NCBI RefSeq assembly: GCF_003686955.1
Contig: NZ_RCVM01000003.1
Span: forward strand, 62,001 to 126,000
Length of the DNA stretch: 64,000 nt
Reading direction: 5' to 3'
Source: Streptococcus hillyeri
GTDB taxonomy: Bacteria > Bacillota > Bacilli > Lactobacillales > Streptococcaceae
Part shown: piece after piece, positions 9,890 through 18,222 of the stretch
Position numbering within the stretch: the first letter of the stretch is position 1
Layout of the letters: the number at the start of each line of letters is the position of its first letter
Notes under the pieces: generated by a model
The model's database searches: none
What the model saw: only the letters and a program-made list of their open reading frames with translations
Told to the model about the DNA's origin: nothing
Position numbers and translations under genes: made by a program

Positions 9890-9908
9890 TGTCACAACTT
9901 TGTCACAA
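9890..9908. promoter_or_regulatory. direct repeat TGTCACAA x2, 11-bp period (candidate response-regulator site)
   Basis: TGTCACAA occurs at 9890-9897 and again at 9901-9908. The 11-bp repeat period is that expected for dimeric OmpR-family regulators on one DNA face. The site lies about 45-65 bp upstream of the secreted protein's -10 box (9842-9847), a typical activator position. Binding by the adjacent response regulator is inference. Confidence 0.45.
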
Positions 9909-10445
9909 GTGAGAAAGTGAAAATACATGGCAATCTTTTTTAGGGTTATGATAAGGCGCACAATAGCCACGCACCAATAAACTGTAAACATTCACACCGT
10001 AAGACATACAGGTTAGTAAGGTCGCATAATCTTTATCAGAAGTCACTAATACTCAACCAAAATCAAAATTAGCATATTGAGCAAACTAAAGGACCAATAA
10101 AGGTATCAATTTTCCAGCGCTTCTTTCGCCATGGTGGTATTATAATCAAGAGTAAACACTTGATTATAACGGACTTTTTGAGACCTAAGCTCAAAAAGTA
10201 GCAATGAAACTCCAAAGGAGGTTTTGACGCTGACTTTGTCAGCTTCATTTCCCGCCTCAAAAGGTTCCCCAAACCTTTTGAGCGTCCGCACCGTTTTAGA
10301 AAGAAGCAAAAAAGTAATTTTTGATTTTTGACAAATATAAAATAGGTAAAAAATTATTAGGTTCAACCACCAAAATCTGATCCACCTGATAGACCAGTGT
10401 CTCTTTAATATTATGAATATAGAATACCTCACCTTTCTCATTCAC
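9904..10445 (-). pseudogene. class C (pilus-type) sortase remnant, interrupted by a BOX-like element
   Basis: Two fragments of one sortase lie on the minus strand. Fragment 1 (about 10445-10338) reads NEKGEVFYIHNIKETL, YQVDQI and VVEPNNFLPIL; fragment 2 (about 10049-9904) reads VTSDKDYATLLTC, SYGVNVYSLLVRG and YCAPY. TLLTC holds the catalytic cysteine and LLVRG the catalytic arginine of pilin-polymerising class C sortases. Between them lies a 288-bp repeat; removing it with one TAA copy joins PIL to VTSDKDY in frame. The N-terminal half, including the histidine region, is missing, and the C-terminal membrane anchor is not found. Non-functional. Confidence 0.8.
10050..10337. mobile_element. 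BOX-like modular repeat (copy A) inserted in the sortase gene
   Basis: 288-bp non-coding element flanked by TAA at 10047-10049 and 10338-10340. Its ends are imperfect inverted repeats of the AATACTC...CAAAATCAAAATTAG type. Inside are palindromic modules, including a perfect 11-bp-arm inverted repeat at 10140-10169, and sequences shared with the copies at 36986-37416 and 60385-60766 (for example GCTGACnAAGTCAG and CATGGCGAAAGAA motifs). It interrupts the sortase reading frame precisely, so it has moved at least once. Confidence 0.75.
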
Positions 10446-10632
10446 TATATGTATTGGTATCAATGCAGGTTATTACCCAACATTCCCACGACTATTTTAG
10501 CAACCCCTCTTATTATATTCTCATATTAAAACTCTTTATTCCAAAAACACCGAGAAATCCTTAATTGATTTTAATTTTTAAACAATTAGTTTATTTTTGT
10601 TTATTTCAGAAAATTCTAATCGAAATGTATAT

Positions 10633-10668
10633 TTTGTTGTATTTGTTGTATTTGTTGTATTTGTTGTA
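10633..10668. repeat. 9-bp tandem repeat TTTGTTGTA x4
   Basis: Four perfect head-to-tail copies of TTTGTTGTA in the AT-rich region 300 bp before the RofA-like gene. Such simple repeats can vary in copy number by slippage. The surrounding 10446-10839 region shows no supported gene. Confidence 0.9.
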
Positions 10669-10839
10669 AAAATTATTTATCTTTTTTATTTTTATAATAT
10701 CTACGAAAGGATAAAAAACAACGAACCTTATTATCTAATAGCAATATTAACCATGTTTTTTATCACAAAAACCATTTGTTTTAACTTTCAAATGATAACA
10801 ACTACCTCTCCTTAAATGAACCCTCCGAAGCGGTCAAAT

Positions 10840-10913
10840 ACTTGATATCACTTGGTTTTATTGATTTCAGAACACAACTACTTGATTTGACAAACTGTTT
10901 TATTTATGTCAGA
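10840..10913. promoter_or_regulatory. two imperfect 35-bp direct repeats before the RofA-like regulator
   Basis: Copies at 10840-10872 and 10879-10913 both run from ACTTGAT through a T-rich centre to TCAGAA. They lie 37-110 bp before the regulator start. RofA/Mga family regulators bind extended sites at their own promoters, so an autoregulatory site is plausible; this is inference. Confidence 0.4.
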
Positions 10914-10949
10914 ATACTTTAAAATAAATTTAAAAAGGAATTAAAGGTA

Positions 10950-12482
10950 ATGTTAGAAAGGTACATAGAAAAAGCAATTCAAGATAAGGTAACCATCCTT
11001 AATATTTTATTTGATATCAATGATATCAAATTAGAACAGATTGCCACTCTATCCGCTTTACCCACTAAAACAATCTATCGTATCGTTCAAGAATTTGAAG
11101 TTGAATTTGAGTCTGAACTTGATTTGAAAATTGAGCAAGATGTTATCTACATCAAGAAAATTGCAACCCATCATTCAAGTTATTACTTTCATCGTATTTA
11201 CCAGCAGTCTGCTATTTTGCAAACTATCCGATTCTTTCTATTGAATACCGATGGTAACTTCAACGATTTCATTGACCAAAAATTTATTTCCACAGCAACA
11301 GCTTATCGCATCCGCAAAAAATGTGAAGTGTTACTGCGAGCTATCGGTCTTAAGCTCTCAAAAAATAAGATTGTAGGTCAGGAACACCGTATTCGTTTTT
11401 TAATCACCCTGCTACAATATCATTTTGGTATCATTATCTATGACCTATCAGATGGGAGTATTGATTAGATCAAACAAATGATTGTCCAGTCAAATCTTCA
11501 TTCTAAAGACGATTCTTTAGAACTACTTCCCGAAAGGTATCTTTTTTTCGCTATTTTGGTGTCTCTGACTTGGAAACGTCGTGAATTTCCATTAAATGAT
11601 TTTCCACATAAGGAAATCAAACGTCTCAAAAAAATGTTTATTTATCCTATTTTGGTTGAAAATTGCCAGTTATCGTTAAAACCACATCTGGCTACTCCTT
11701 TGACCTCTAAGGAAATGGATTATATTTTCTTGGCATATTGCACAACCCATGTAGTATTTGCCAAAGACAAATGGACAGATGAACGAAAACTCGTTGCAGT
11801 TCAAGCTGTTTTACAAGATTCTCGTTCAAAACATCTTATCTCAAAATTCAAAAAAGTCTTTGGTACTGAGATCGTTGAATCAGATATCTTCCTCACCTCG
11901 ATGACCTTCTTGTCACGAACATTCTTATTCGGCTTGCAAAACTTAATCCCTTTTATCAATCACTATGAACACCACCTCATTGATACTTCAGATTCGCTGT
12001 ACATCATTATCAAAAACATCATCCAAGAATGGATGAGTGAGGAAGGTATTCAAGGATTTTTAGATCAGCACCGCCTTTATTTCTTGTATCTGTACCTGAG
12101 AAATTGTATTCAATCGTCGTTACCATCACTTCCTATCCACATCATTCTCGGAAGTCAGCTAGATCTTGACATGATCGAAGGTGTTTTAAAGCGTAATTTT
12201 ACAGAAGATGTGGCTATTATCAGTAGATACAACCTTTTGGCAGATACATTAAAAGATGCCGAAGAAATCACCAATCAAACAATCATCATTACGACTAAAA
12301 AATTTCTCCCTTATCTTGAGCAGTGCTATCACGGTACAGGCTGTCACTTCATCACGATAGCTATTGATTTGCATATCAATCAACAGCGACTCATTCAAAA
12401 TACCGTCTCTACCATTCGCTTGCAAACCTATTTTGACAAACTTGCGAGCATTGAAAAAAAGGCTAAACATTATCTGACTTAA
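10950..12482 (+). pseudogene. RofA/Nra (Mga family) stand-alone regulator, split by an in-frame amber stop
   Basis: Reads as one 510-codon frame with a single TAG at 11466-11468 (after SDGSID; continues IKQMIVQS). N-terminal HTH domains and the motif KLSKNKIVGQEHRIRFLI closely resemble RofA of group A streptococcus, and the second part keeps LTWKRREFP and the PRD-like region. RofA-like proteins control pilus and adhesin (FCT) loci. GAG-to-TAG or CAG-to-TAG is the simplest cause. An ATG at 11478 could restart a fragment of 334 residues without the HTH. It diverges from the decayed sortase, as in FCT loci. Sequencing error is possible. Confidence 0.85.
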
Positions 12483-12541
12483 TAGTTTTGATTTTAAATG
12501 ACCTTCGTTTCGTAAGGCGTTATATCTGTTCAAAAGGTATT

Positions 12542-12694
12542 ATGAATAACTACCAGCCGTTTGTGAACATAAAAAGAAGCTGGGAATCCCCAAACTCCTA
12601 CAAAGAACCTTTTCAGACAGTGAACTATTTTCGCTATTTTAAGAAGAGGGTGAAGAAGTTACGATTTCTTTGGAAACAGGCTAAATTGATATAG
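12542..12694 (+). CDS. possible small basic protein, 50 residues, unknown
   Basis: Short frame starting MNNYQPFVNIKRSW and ending FLWKQAKLI, rich in lysine, arginine and aromatic residues. An AAAAGG motif precedes the ATG by four bases and the stop lies one base before a strong terminator, so it would be the last gene of the regulator transcript. No family recognised; it may equally be untranslated trailer or a gene remnant. Confidence 0.25.
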   Translation: MNNYQPFVNIKRSWESPNSYKEPFQTVNYFRYFKKRVKKLRFLWKQAKLI

Positions 12695-12695
12695 T

Positions 12696-12732
12696 AAAAA
12701 TGCTGGGCACAGTGCCCAGCATTTTTGTTTTT
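12696..12732 (+). terminator. strong rho-independent terminator
   Basis: Perfect palindrome AAAAATGCTGGGCAC / (A)GTGCCCAGCATTTTT followed by GTTTTTT. Ends transcription from the RofA-like locus. Confidence 0.9.
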
Positions 12733-12885
12733 TAGATGCCCTTTTGTGACAAGTTGTCTCTCCTCTATCTTATCGATTCATTTTCGCCATGGCAACATTT
12801 ACTGAAACTTCTGTAACTGTTCCTAAATAATGTCAAACAACTGATTCCTGTCATGACTTTTAGCAACAGCTTTCTCTCCTACGCC

Positions 12886-12929
12886 AAAAAGGTTAATTAA
12901 GTGGATGAATGCCCTCAATTAACCTTTTT
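12886..12929 (-). terminator. terminator of the LPXTG leucine-rich protein gene
   Basis: AAAAAGGTTAATT and AATTAACCTTTTT arms around an 18-nt loop, 10 bp beyond the stop codon. The arms make it usable on both strands. Confidence 0.8.
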
Positions 12930-12938
12930 CATTGAAAA

Positions 12939-15900
12939 TTAGTTGTCTTTCCGTTTTTTGACCACGATAGCCGATAAGTACGCGAGAATCGCTATTCCTA
13001 GTCCATACCAATAAGAATCACTTGTAGTACCTGTTTTCGGTAGAACTTTTGATACAGAAGTTCCCTGAGTTGAAGATAAAGCTTGTTGTGCCTTTTTTTC
13101 TTTCATAGGGAGTTCTGATGCGGTGTTTGGCTCGTGACTTGGTTTGTCATTTTCAGACGACGCCTGAGGTTGCGACATTCCTTTCCAATCTTTCACCGCG
13201 TCTTTTACCGCTTCAAAGATGGCTTGACGATGGTAACTTGCTTTTGGAACATCGCGAATTTGAGTCATATCTGCCAATTCTTTGGTGCGAATCTCTTCGA
13301 CAGATAGGCCTTCGTAATCCTGCAAGGTCGCCACAGCCAAGGCATGGTAACCTTCATTATCTTCATCAATATTCAGAACTGGATTACCATATGTGTCTTT
13401 CTGGCCTTCGCCAATGCTCTCGCTACGATCCAAGATATACAGAATCACACCATTTGCATCCACATACACATTCAACCCAATATAATATTCTGGCAATGGA
13501 AGGGGGCTCTTGAACTGATGCACTCCTTGTACCATTGTTGCTTGAGCCAAGATACCTTTTCCTGTCACCAATCCTGTCAAGAGGGACAATTCTTTTTCCA
13601 AACGTGACACTTGTTCTGCTGACAAAGCACTGTTGTTGTAAGAACGTACAGCGTAGACATATTTTCCTTGTAATAGAGCTAAATTAGGAGATGTTGTAAA
13701 ATCCTTCATGGCCGTTTCAGCTAATTTCATTTGACAATCAAGTCCCAAACGTCCCATGAAAAAGCGGCTGGTATGGATAAATTGCCACTGTTCCCCTTGA
13801 CGCAGCTCTTTTTTCGCCACCAATTGTTCTCCTTGATGCAACAAGTCCTTAAACTGCTGCTGAGTGGAGGTACGCAATGTCGAGAAATCAATGGCTTTCA
13901 TTTCAGTCATTAACTGGGTCAACACCTCACGATTTGTTGCCAATTTCGCAGTATTGATGATATGCCCCTCCCCATCAGGTAGCTGACTTTCTGCTTCGCC
14001 TGCTGTCATCACTTCGACTGTTGAACCTGGTTTCCCATTTTGAGTGAAGGCATTAAAGGCGATTATTTCAACCTTTTCTGGTAATTGTACACGGTGCAAC
14101 TGATTGGTACGGAAGGCTTCTTCTTTGATTTCCCGTAATTGTGGTGGTAACTCAACCTTTTCCAAACGATTATCTGCAAAAACTTGAACCGATAGAATTT
14201 CTAATTTGTCTAAACCAGTCATATCAACTGTCGTCAAGGCATTGGATAGGAAAGCCATTTCGCCAATCTCCTCCACATCTTTGCCCAAGAAAAGGATGGC
14301 CTGTGCTCCATTTTGACGAAAGGCAGAGCGACCAATCTGCTTAACAGCTGGAGGAACCACAATTGCAGAGACATGGTTGATATGAAAAGCTGCATCCCCG
14401 ATTGTCTGGAGAGAGTCAGGTAATTCTAATGTACCAATGCGATTATTCATAAAGGCACCTGCACCAATTTCAACCACACCTTCACCCAAATTCAAGGACT
14501 CAATCCGATTAGACTGAAAGGCAAAATCTCCAATTTTTTGAATACTGTTTGGCAAGAAAACTTCTTCTAAGTCATATTTTCGTAGGCTTTGCTGGTCAAA
14601 ATCAACATTTCGAAAGGCATTGGCTGCAATTTCTGTGATGACATGCTCACCATTTCGCTCTGGAATGTCAAGTTTCTTCAAGCGACGAACTTTTTGAATG
14701 CCCTTCTCTGAAAAACCAAGGATCACTGAGTCTTGGTAACGGAAATCTTCTGCCACCCAACGGCTGTAATCTATCTTGGCAACCGCTGTTTGTAGCTCTT
14801 TCCCTGGATTTACATAGGCACCTTCCGTTTTTAAATGATGCGGATTTTTGCCATCTGTCGTTGTCAGTACTACCTGATTGCCATAATGGTCATCACCTGG
14901 ATTGCCAGTAAAGGCTTCTTTTCCAATACGCTCCAAGTTAGCTGGCAGATGAACTTGACTCAAATCATTGTCTTGAAAAGCTGCTTCACCAATCTCTTTC
15001 AAAGAAGTCCCCTTGAAAACAACCGATTGCAAACGATTTGATTTGAAGGAACGCTCACCAAGATAGGTCAGAGTCTTCGGTAAAACCAGTTCACCTGTTA
15101 AACGATTGTCAAAAAAAGCCATATCGCCAATATGCGTCACTTCCGATGGCAGACTAAGACTCTTCAGAGCCATGTGTGCAAAAGCATAATCTGAAATCCG
15201 TGTCAAAGTCTTTGGTAAGACAACTTCTGTCACATTTTTATGATCCGCAAATGCATCCGCTCCAATATGGGTATAACCTTCTGGAATCGTGATTTTCGTC
15301 AACACATAAGCATTGATGGATTCGCCCTCTGTAGAAATAACGTTCCCATCCGCATCTAAACGGTCTACTTTACCATTTTCGCCGACACGGCTCGTATATT
15401 CTGCAATTACCGTATTTTTATCAGGCGCAAATGCAAAACTCGCCACGCGCCGTAAAACAGTGCCATCTGTTCCTTTCTGAGGTAATACCAAATGACCCGT
15501 TTGCCCTAGCTTCTCTACTCCCTTGCGTGATAACCCAACAAGACAATCTCCACGCGTGATAAAATCTTCGCTCTGCCAAATGGAGTCAGACAGCTCTTGT
15601 ACCTTTTTGTCTACAGATGGGTTCGTTTTAGGGAACTCTTTGGATGGTTTCTTTGCATCTTTGGAATCATCGTCCTCTGCAAATAAGTCCTCTACTTCTT
15701 CTGAAAGAGCTTTATCAGATTGTCGAGGAACATCTTCTGCTTCTTCATAAAACCAGTCCTCATCTTTTTTATCTTCTGAGTAGGTAGGCTTTGACGGCTT
15801 GGAAGCCTTCGGTTTATCTTTTCCTGCGTCTGACGTTCTGTCTCCAAATAAATCCGTCACTTCATCTGAAACCTTTTCTGTATCCGTTGACGGTTTTTTA

Positions 15901-16052
15901 GGGAAATCCGTTTCCTCATCCTCAAACCAATCATCTATATCAGATGCCGTATTTGCAACACCCCTATCATGTTCCAAACCAGCAACCTCTTCAACAGACA
16001 GACCCATAGATAGCATTACTGCCAGTCCTAATACAACTGAACTTTTTTTCAT
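12939..16052 (-). CDS. LPXTG-anchored BspA-type leucine-rich-repeat surface protein
   Basis: 1037 residues. Signal peptide at about 1-25. Residues 36-150 form a low-complexity acidic region with duplicated modules (DWFE at 41 and DWFY at 99; DEVTDLF at 63 and EEVEDLF at 118). Two blocks of LRR_5/BspA repeats follow (about 155-410 and 435-690, with many LPxxLxxIGxxAF units), then a helical domain of about 300 residues, and a C-terminal LPKTG sortase motif, hydrophobic segment and KKRKDN tail. BspA-type proteins bind host ligands or other bacteria. It is convergent with the RofA-like gene; housekeeping sortase anchoring is expected. Confidence 0.9.
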   Translation of the reverse strand: MKKSSVVLGLAVMLSMGLSVEEVAGLEHDRGVANTASDIDDWFEDEETDFPKKPSTDTEKVSDEVTDLFGDRTSDAGKDKPKASKPSKPTYSEDKKDEDWFYEEAEDVPRQSDKALSEEVEDLFAEDDDSKDAKKPSKEFPKTNPSVDKKVQELSDSIWQSEDFITRGDCLVGLSRKGVEKLGQTGHLVLPQKGTDGTVLRRVASFAFAPDKNTVIAEYTSRVGENGKVDRLDADGNVISTEGESINAYVLTKITIPEGYTHIGADAFADHKNVTEVVLPKTLTRISDYAFAHMALKSLSLPSEVTHIGDMAFFDNRLTGELVLPKTLTYLGERSFKSNRLQSVVFKGTSLKEIGEAAFQDNDLSQVHLPANLERIGKEAFTGNPGDDHYGNQVVLTTTDGKNPHHLKTEGAYVNPGKELQTAVAKIDYSRWVAEDFRYQDSVILGFSEKGIQKVRRLKKLDIPERNGEHVITEIAANAFRNVDFDQQSLRKYDLEEVFLPNSIQKIGDFAFQSNRIESLNLGEGVVEIGAGAFMNNRIGTLELPDSLQTIGDAAFHINHVSAIVVPPAVKQIGRSAFRQNGAQAILFLGKDVEEIGEMAFLSNALTTVDMTGLDKLEILSVQVFADNRLEKVELPPQLREIKEEAFRTNQLHRVQLPEKVEIIAFNAFTQNGKPGSTVEVMTAGEAESQLPDGEGHIINTAKLATNREVLTQLMTEMKAIDFSTLRTSTQQQFKDLLHQGEQLVAKKELRQGEQWQFIHTSRFFMGRLGLDCQMKLAETAMKDFTTSPNLALLQGKYVYAVRSYNNSALSAEQVSRLEKELSLLTGLVTGKGILAQATMVQGVHQFKSPLPLPEYYIGLNVYVDANGVILYILDRSESIGEGQKDTYGNPVLNIDEDNEGYHALAVATLQDYEGLSVEEIRTKELADMTQIRDVPKASYHRQAIFEAVKDAVKDWKGMSQPQASSENDKPSHEPNTASELPMKEKKAQQALSSTQGTSVSKVLPKTGTTSDSYWYGLGIAILAYLSAIVVKKRKDN

Positions 16053-16072
16053 TCATTTTCCTTTCATGATAT

Positions 16073-16086
16073 TGTGATTAATCACA
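16073..16086. promoter_or_regulatory. palindrome TGTGATTAATCACA before the LRR protein gene
   Basis: Perfect 14-bp palindrome 20 bp upstream of the LRR protein start, inside its leader. The position would suit a repressor. The regulator is unknown. Confidence 0.35.
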
Positions 16087-16186
16087 TTGATAGATTTTAT
16101 GACAGCGATCACCTGTCACCTACTGAAGCTTCATTGTATCCCCTATCTTACCACAGGAATTCATCACACGCAACCATTTTTGTAGT

Positions 16187-16212
16187 TTTACCTAATTTTA
16201 AAATTAGGTAAA
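16187..16212. promoter_or_regulatory. perfect 26-bp palindrome upstream of the LRR protein gene
   Basis: Left arm TTTACCTAATTTT and right arm AAAATTAGGTAAA, no loop. About 135 bp before the LRR gene start. It looks like an operator for a dimeric regulator; the AT-rich arms contain ACCTAA/TTAGGT, also seen in some metal-regulator sites, but no assignment is made. Confidence 0.4.
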
Positions 16213-16260
16213 TTTAACCAAGATCATAATATTCATTTAGTCCAATCAAAGAGACTGGGC

Positions 16261-16300
16261 AAAAAAAAAAAAAACGAGAACACTTATTAAAATGTTCTCG
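16261..16300 (-). terminator. strong terminator, minus strand
   Basis: CGAGAACA and TGTTCTCG arms followed on the minus strand by 14 U and GCCCAGTCTC. It would end the transcript of the GTPase unit about 510 bp beyond its stop, or that of the former rlmCD 3' end. Confidence 0.8.
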
Positions 16301-16459
16301 CTGGATTAATTTATTACTGACGTATCTATTTTTTGTCTACGCAGTCGACATCCAAACAGACGTTCACATCAATGTACTTTTTTTGCACCTTTTTTATGTC
16401 AAAATCACTTTTTTCAATAAAGACAAAATGTTTGAAAAAGTGCTTAAAATAAAGGATTT

Positions 16460-16525
16460 TTACCCTTTGCTTCGTTGTAGCAACGCTACGCACTCCACGT
16501 GATGTGTCATTTGGAGTAACAAGGT
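16460..16525 (-). pseudogene. displaced 3' end of an rlmCD gene (att-like remnant)
   Basis: On the minus strand this reads [16 protein letters not shown] then TAA, matching the last residues of RlmCD-type methyltransferases; the intact gene in this window ends [14 protein letters not shown] at 19268. Upstream the frame is lost beside a GGTCCACTGGACC hairpin. DNA identity with the intact end is strong over CACTCnACGTGATG(T/C)GT (16491-16507 versus 19293-19309, 15 of 17 bases), in the same orientation. I interpret it as the far junction of an element inserted at the rlmCD 3' end. Confidence 0.65.
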
Positions 16526-16809
16526 CCAGTGGACCTTGTTAGCAGCTCGCCTTGAAACAAGGACTATTAATCTGTGGTTTTAACTAAGAGGCTCACAACC
16601 TCCACGTGTGCTGATAGAGAGTAACTATACTATAGAACGAAAGAGTTTAGTCAGACTTTGTGATTATATTATTGAACGATACTATGAAGTGTAATTAGTC
16701 ATTTACTTATCATTATCCCATCCCTAAGCCTAGTGCTTCTCCCAAGAGGCGATTGCCACCGGCCACCATTGGTTATAAAAGCAAAGTCAATGGACTCATT
16801 TCTAAAATA

Positions 16810-17949
16810 TTAATTCTTATTCACTTGCAACTGAGCCTTAAACATTTGCGACATAGTATCACGACCCTTTTTAGTACCAAGGTCATCTATGCTCATTTCT
16901 CCCTTGAATACCAACTCCATAATTCTGATATATGCCTCACCAAGAGCGGCTGTAATCACCCCTGCAGTTCCTGCAGAAATTGCACCACCCATGACAGTTC
17001 CTGCACCAGGAATAAATTTAATTATATTAGTAAAAACTGTTTTTCCAAGAAGAGTTGCTCCGCCTGCACCAATTGAGGAAGAAAGTAGAGCAGTTATGAT
17101 GCTCTTATTAACATCAAATCCAAAAATTACCGTGATAGAAGCTATCATACCAACTTGGGTAGGAACCAATAATGCGGCGTCAGAAAACGGGATAGGTACA
17201 GCTCCTGCAGCCGCCGCTGCTAATGTGGCAGTCGCTACCGCTGCCTGTGCTCTACGCTTTTTTTCTTCCAAAGAGGCTATTTGAACATGCTGAAGTGTAT
17301 CCATCAGCTCATCTGGTAGTGCTTCTCCCATAACTTTAATCAAAACATCAAGACCGTAAGACTTCGCAATACCTAAATCTTCAATTTCATAATCTTCTGC
17401 AAGTACAGGAATAATCTGAATGATATCCAAGTTTTCATTAAGTAAAGCTTGTCTCATGTCTTGAGCTTTTTTCTTTGAGAACGACTGTGTAAGGACAATT
17501 ACAATCGGTACTTGAGTAATTTGATTATCCTTCGAAAGTTCTCTAAGCCATTCAATCTCTTCTGGTTCAATTCTATTTGAGGCAGTATTTATACAGTACC
17601 AAATGCAATGAATAGCTCTATTAATATCTTGTGTAGCAAGTCCTTTACTGATGGTATCCACCACTTCTTGTTTAACTTCTGCTTGAACTTCTTTTCCTAA
17701 CTCAAATCCTCTCGTATCATAAATCGCAAGTGGCACATTCTTCTTTGTAATTTTACGCATATGAGTTGTCACCGGTTTTCCCATTCCAGTATCAGCCAAG
17801 TTGTCTTTAAATACTGCATTTATAAGCGTACTTTTACCCACACCTGTCTTTCCAGCAACAATAATATTCAATGTATTCAAATTTTTAATTTTATCTGCAA
17901 TCGCATTAATTGCCTCCTGCGCAATCTTATCTGCACTAATTTCTGCCAT
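16810..17949 (-). CDS. membrane-associated P-loop GTPase with DUF697-type C-terminal domain
   Basis: 379 residues. The G domain has G1 GKTGVGKS (33-40), TTH near residues 61-63, G3 DTRG (78-81) and a degenerate G4 (TQSFS, 154-158) where NKxD is usual. Residues about 228-350 are Ala/Gly-rich and hydrophobic with VPIPFSDAALLVPTQ, characteristic of DUF697, a membrane-inserting helical domain. Such proteins resemble Era/IRG-like GTPases; cellular role unknown. The ATG overlaps the small membrane protein's stop by one base (TAATG), so the two are coupled. It lies in a mobile-element remnant, hence a candidate defence or stress module (inference). Confidence 0.8.
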   Translation of the reverse strand: MAEISADKIAQEAINAIADKIKNLNTLNIIVAGKTGVGKSTLINAVFKDNLADTGMGKPVTTHMRKITKKNVPLAIYDTRGFELGKEVQAEVKQEVVDTISKGLATQDINRAIHCIWYCINTASNRIEPEEIEWLRELSKDNQITQVPIVIVLTQSFSKKKAQDMRQALLNENLDIIQIIPVLAEDYEIEDLGIAKSYGLDVLIKVMGEALPDELMDTLQHVQIASLEEKKRRAQAAVATATLAAAAAGAVPIPFSDAALLVPTQVGMIASITVIFGFDVNKSIITALLSSSIGAGGATLLGKTVFTNIIKFIPGAGTVMGGAISAGTAGVITAALGEAYIRIMELVFKGEMSIDDLGTKKGRDTMSQMFKAQLQVNKN

Positions 17950-18164
17950 TATTCTTCCTCCATGAATTTGTTTTCAAATGGTACAATTTCTGGCCCCATT
18001 TCATCAAAATCAATCTCATCATTCTTCAATGAGTCTTTGTATACTTTGTTTCCATATTTTTGGATAAGTGTTGGTATTGCAATAAATCCAGCCAAAGTTA
18101 ATGCACTTCCGGCGACAAACCATTTCAATTTTCTATGCTTATCTCTTTTGGTGTTATCCCTCAT
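17949..18164 (-). CDS. small single-pass membrane protein paired with the GTPase
   Basis: 71 residues: basic N-terminus (KRDKHRKLK), one transmembrane helix (about 15-33), then a strongly acidic tail (IDFDEMGPEIVPFENKF, EEE). No family recognised. Its stop overlaps the GTPase start in TAATG, so translation is coupled and the products probably function together, perhaps as membrane anchor or inhibitor of the GTPase. An extended -10 promoter lies 59 bp upstream. Role is inference from layout only. Confidence 0.7.
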   Translation of the reverse strand: MRDNTKRDKHRKLKWFVAGSALTLAGFIAIPTLIQKYGNKVYKDSLKNDEIDFDEMGPEIVPFENKFMEEE

Positions 18165-18222
18165 AACCGATTTTTCCGTTTCTTTATTAATACTCTAATC
18201 ATTCTGTTTATTTATTTACGCT

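Noticed and set aside
10106-10441. 111-codon open frame on the minus strand
   Set aside because: It runs through the BOX-like insert in a different frame from the sortase fragments; composition is palindromic repeat sequence, so it is not a gene.
10597-10815. 72-codon frame encoding VVF repeats and hydrophobic residues
   Set aside because: Only a TTG start without ribosome site; sequence results from the 9-bp repeat and AT-rich DNA.
12939-16077. Many plus-strand open frames opposite the LRR protein
   Set aside because: They are antisense shadows of a strongly repetitive coding sequence with no ribosome sites or recognisable products.
16326-16475. Open minus-strand frame ending VQKKYIDVNVCLDVDCVDKK-like sequence after the rlmCD remnant
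   Set aside because: No start codon or ribosome site and no recognised family; could be trailing coding debris of the element but cannot be supported.
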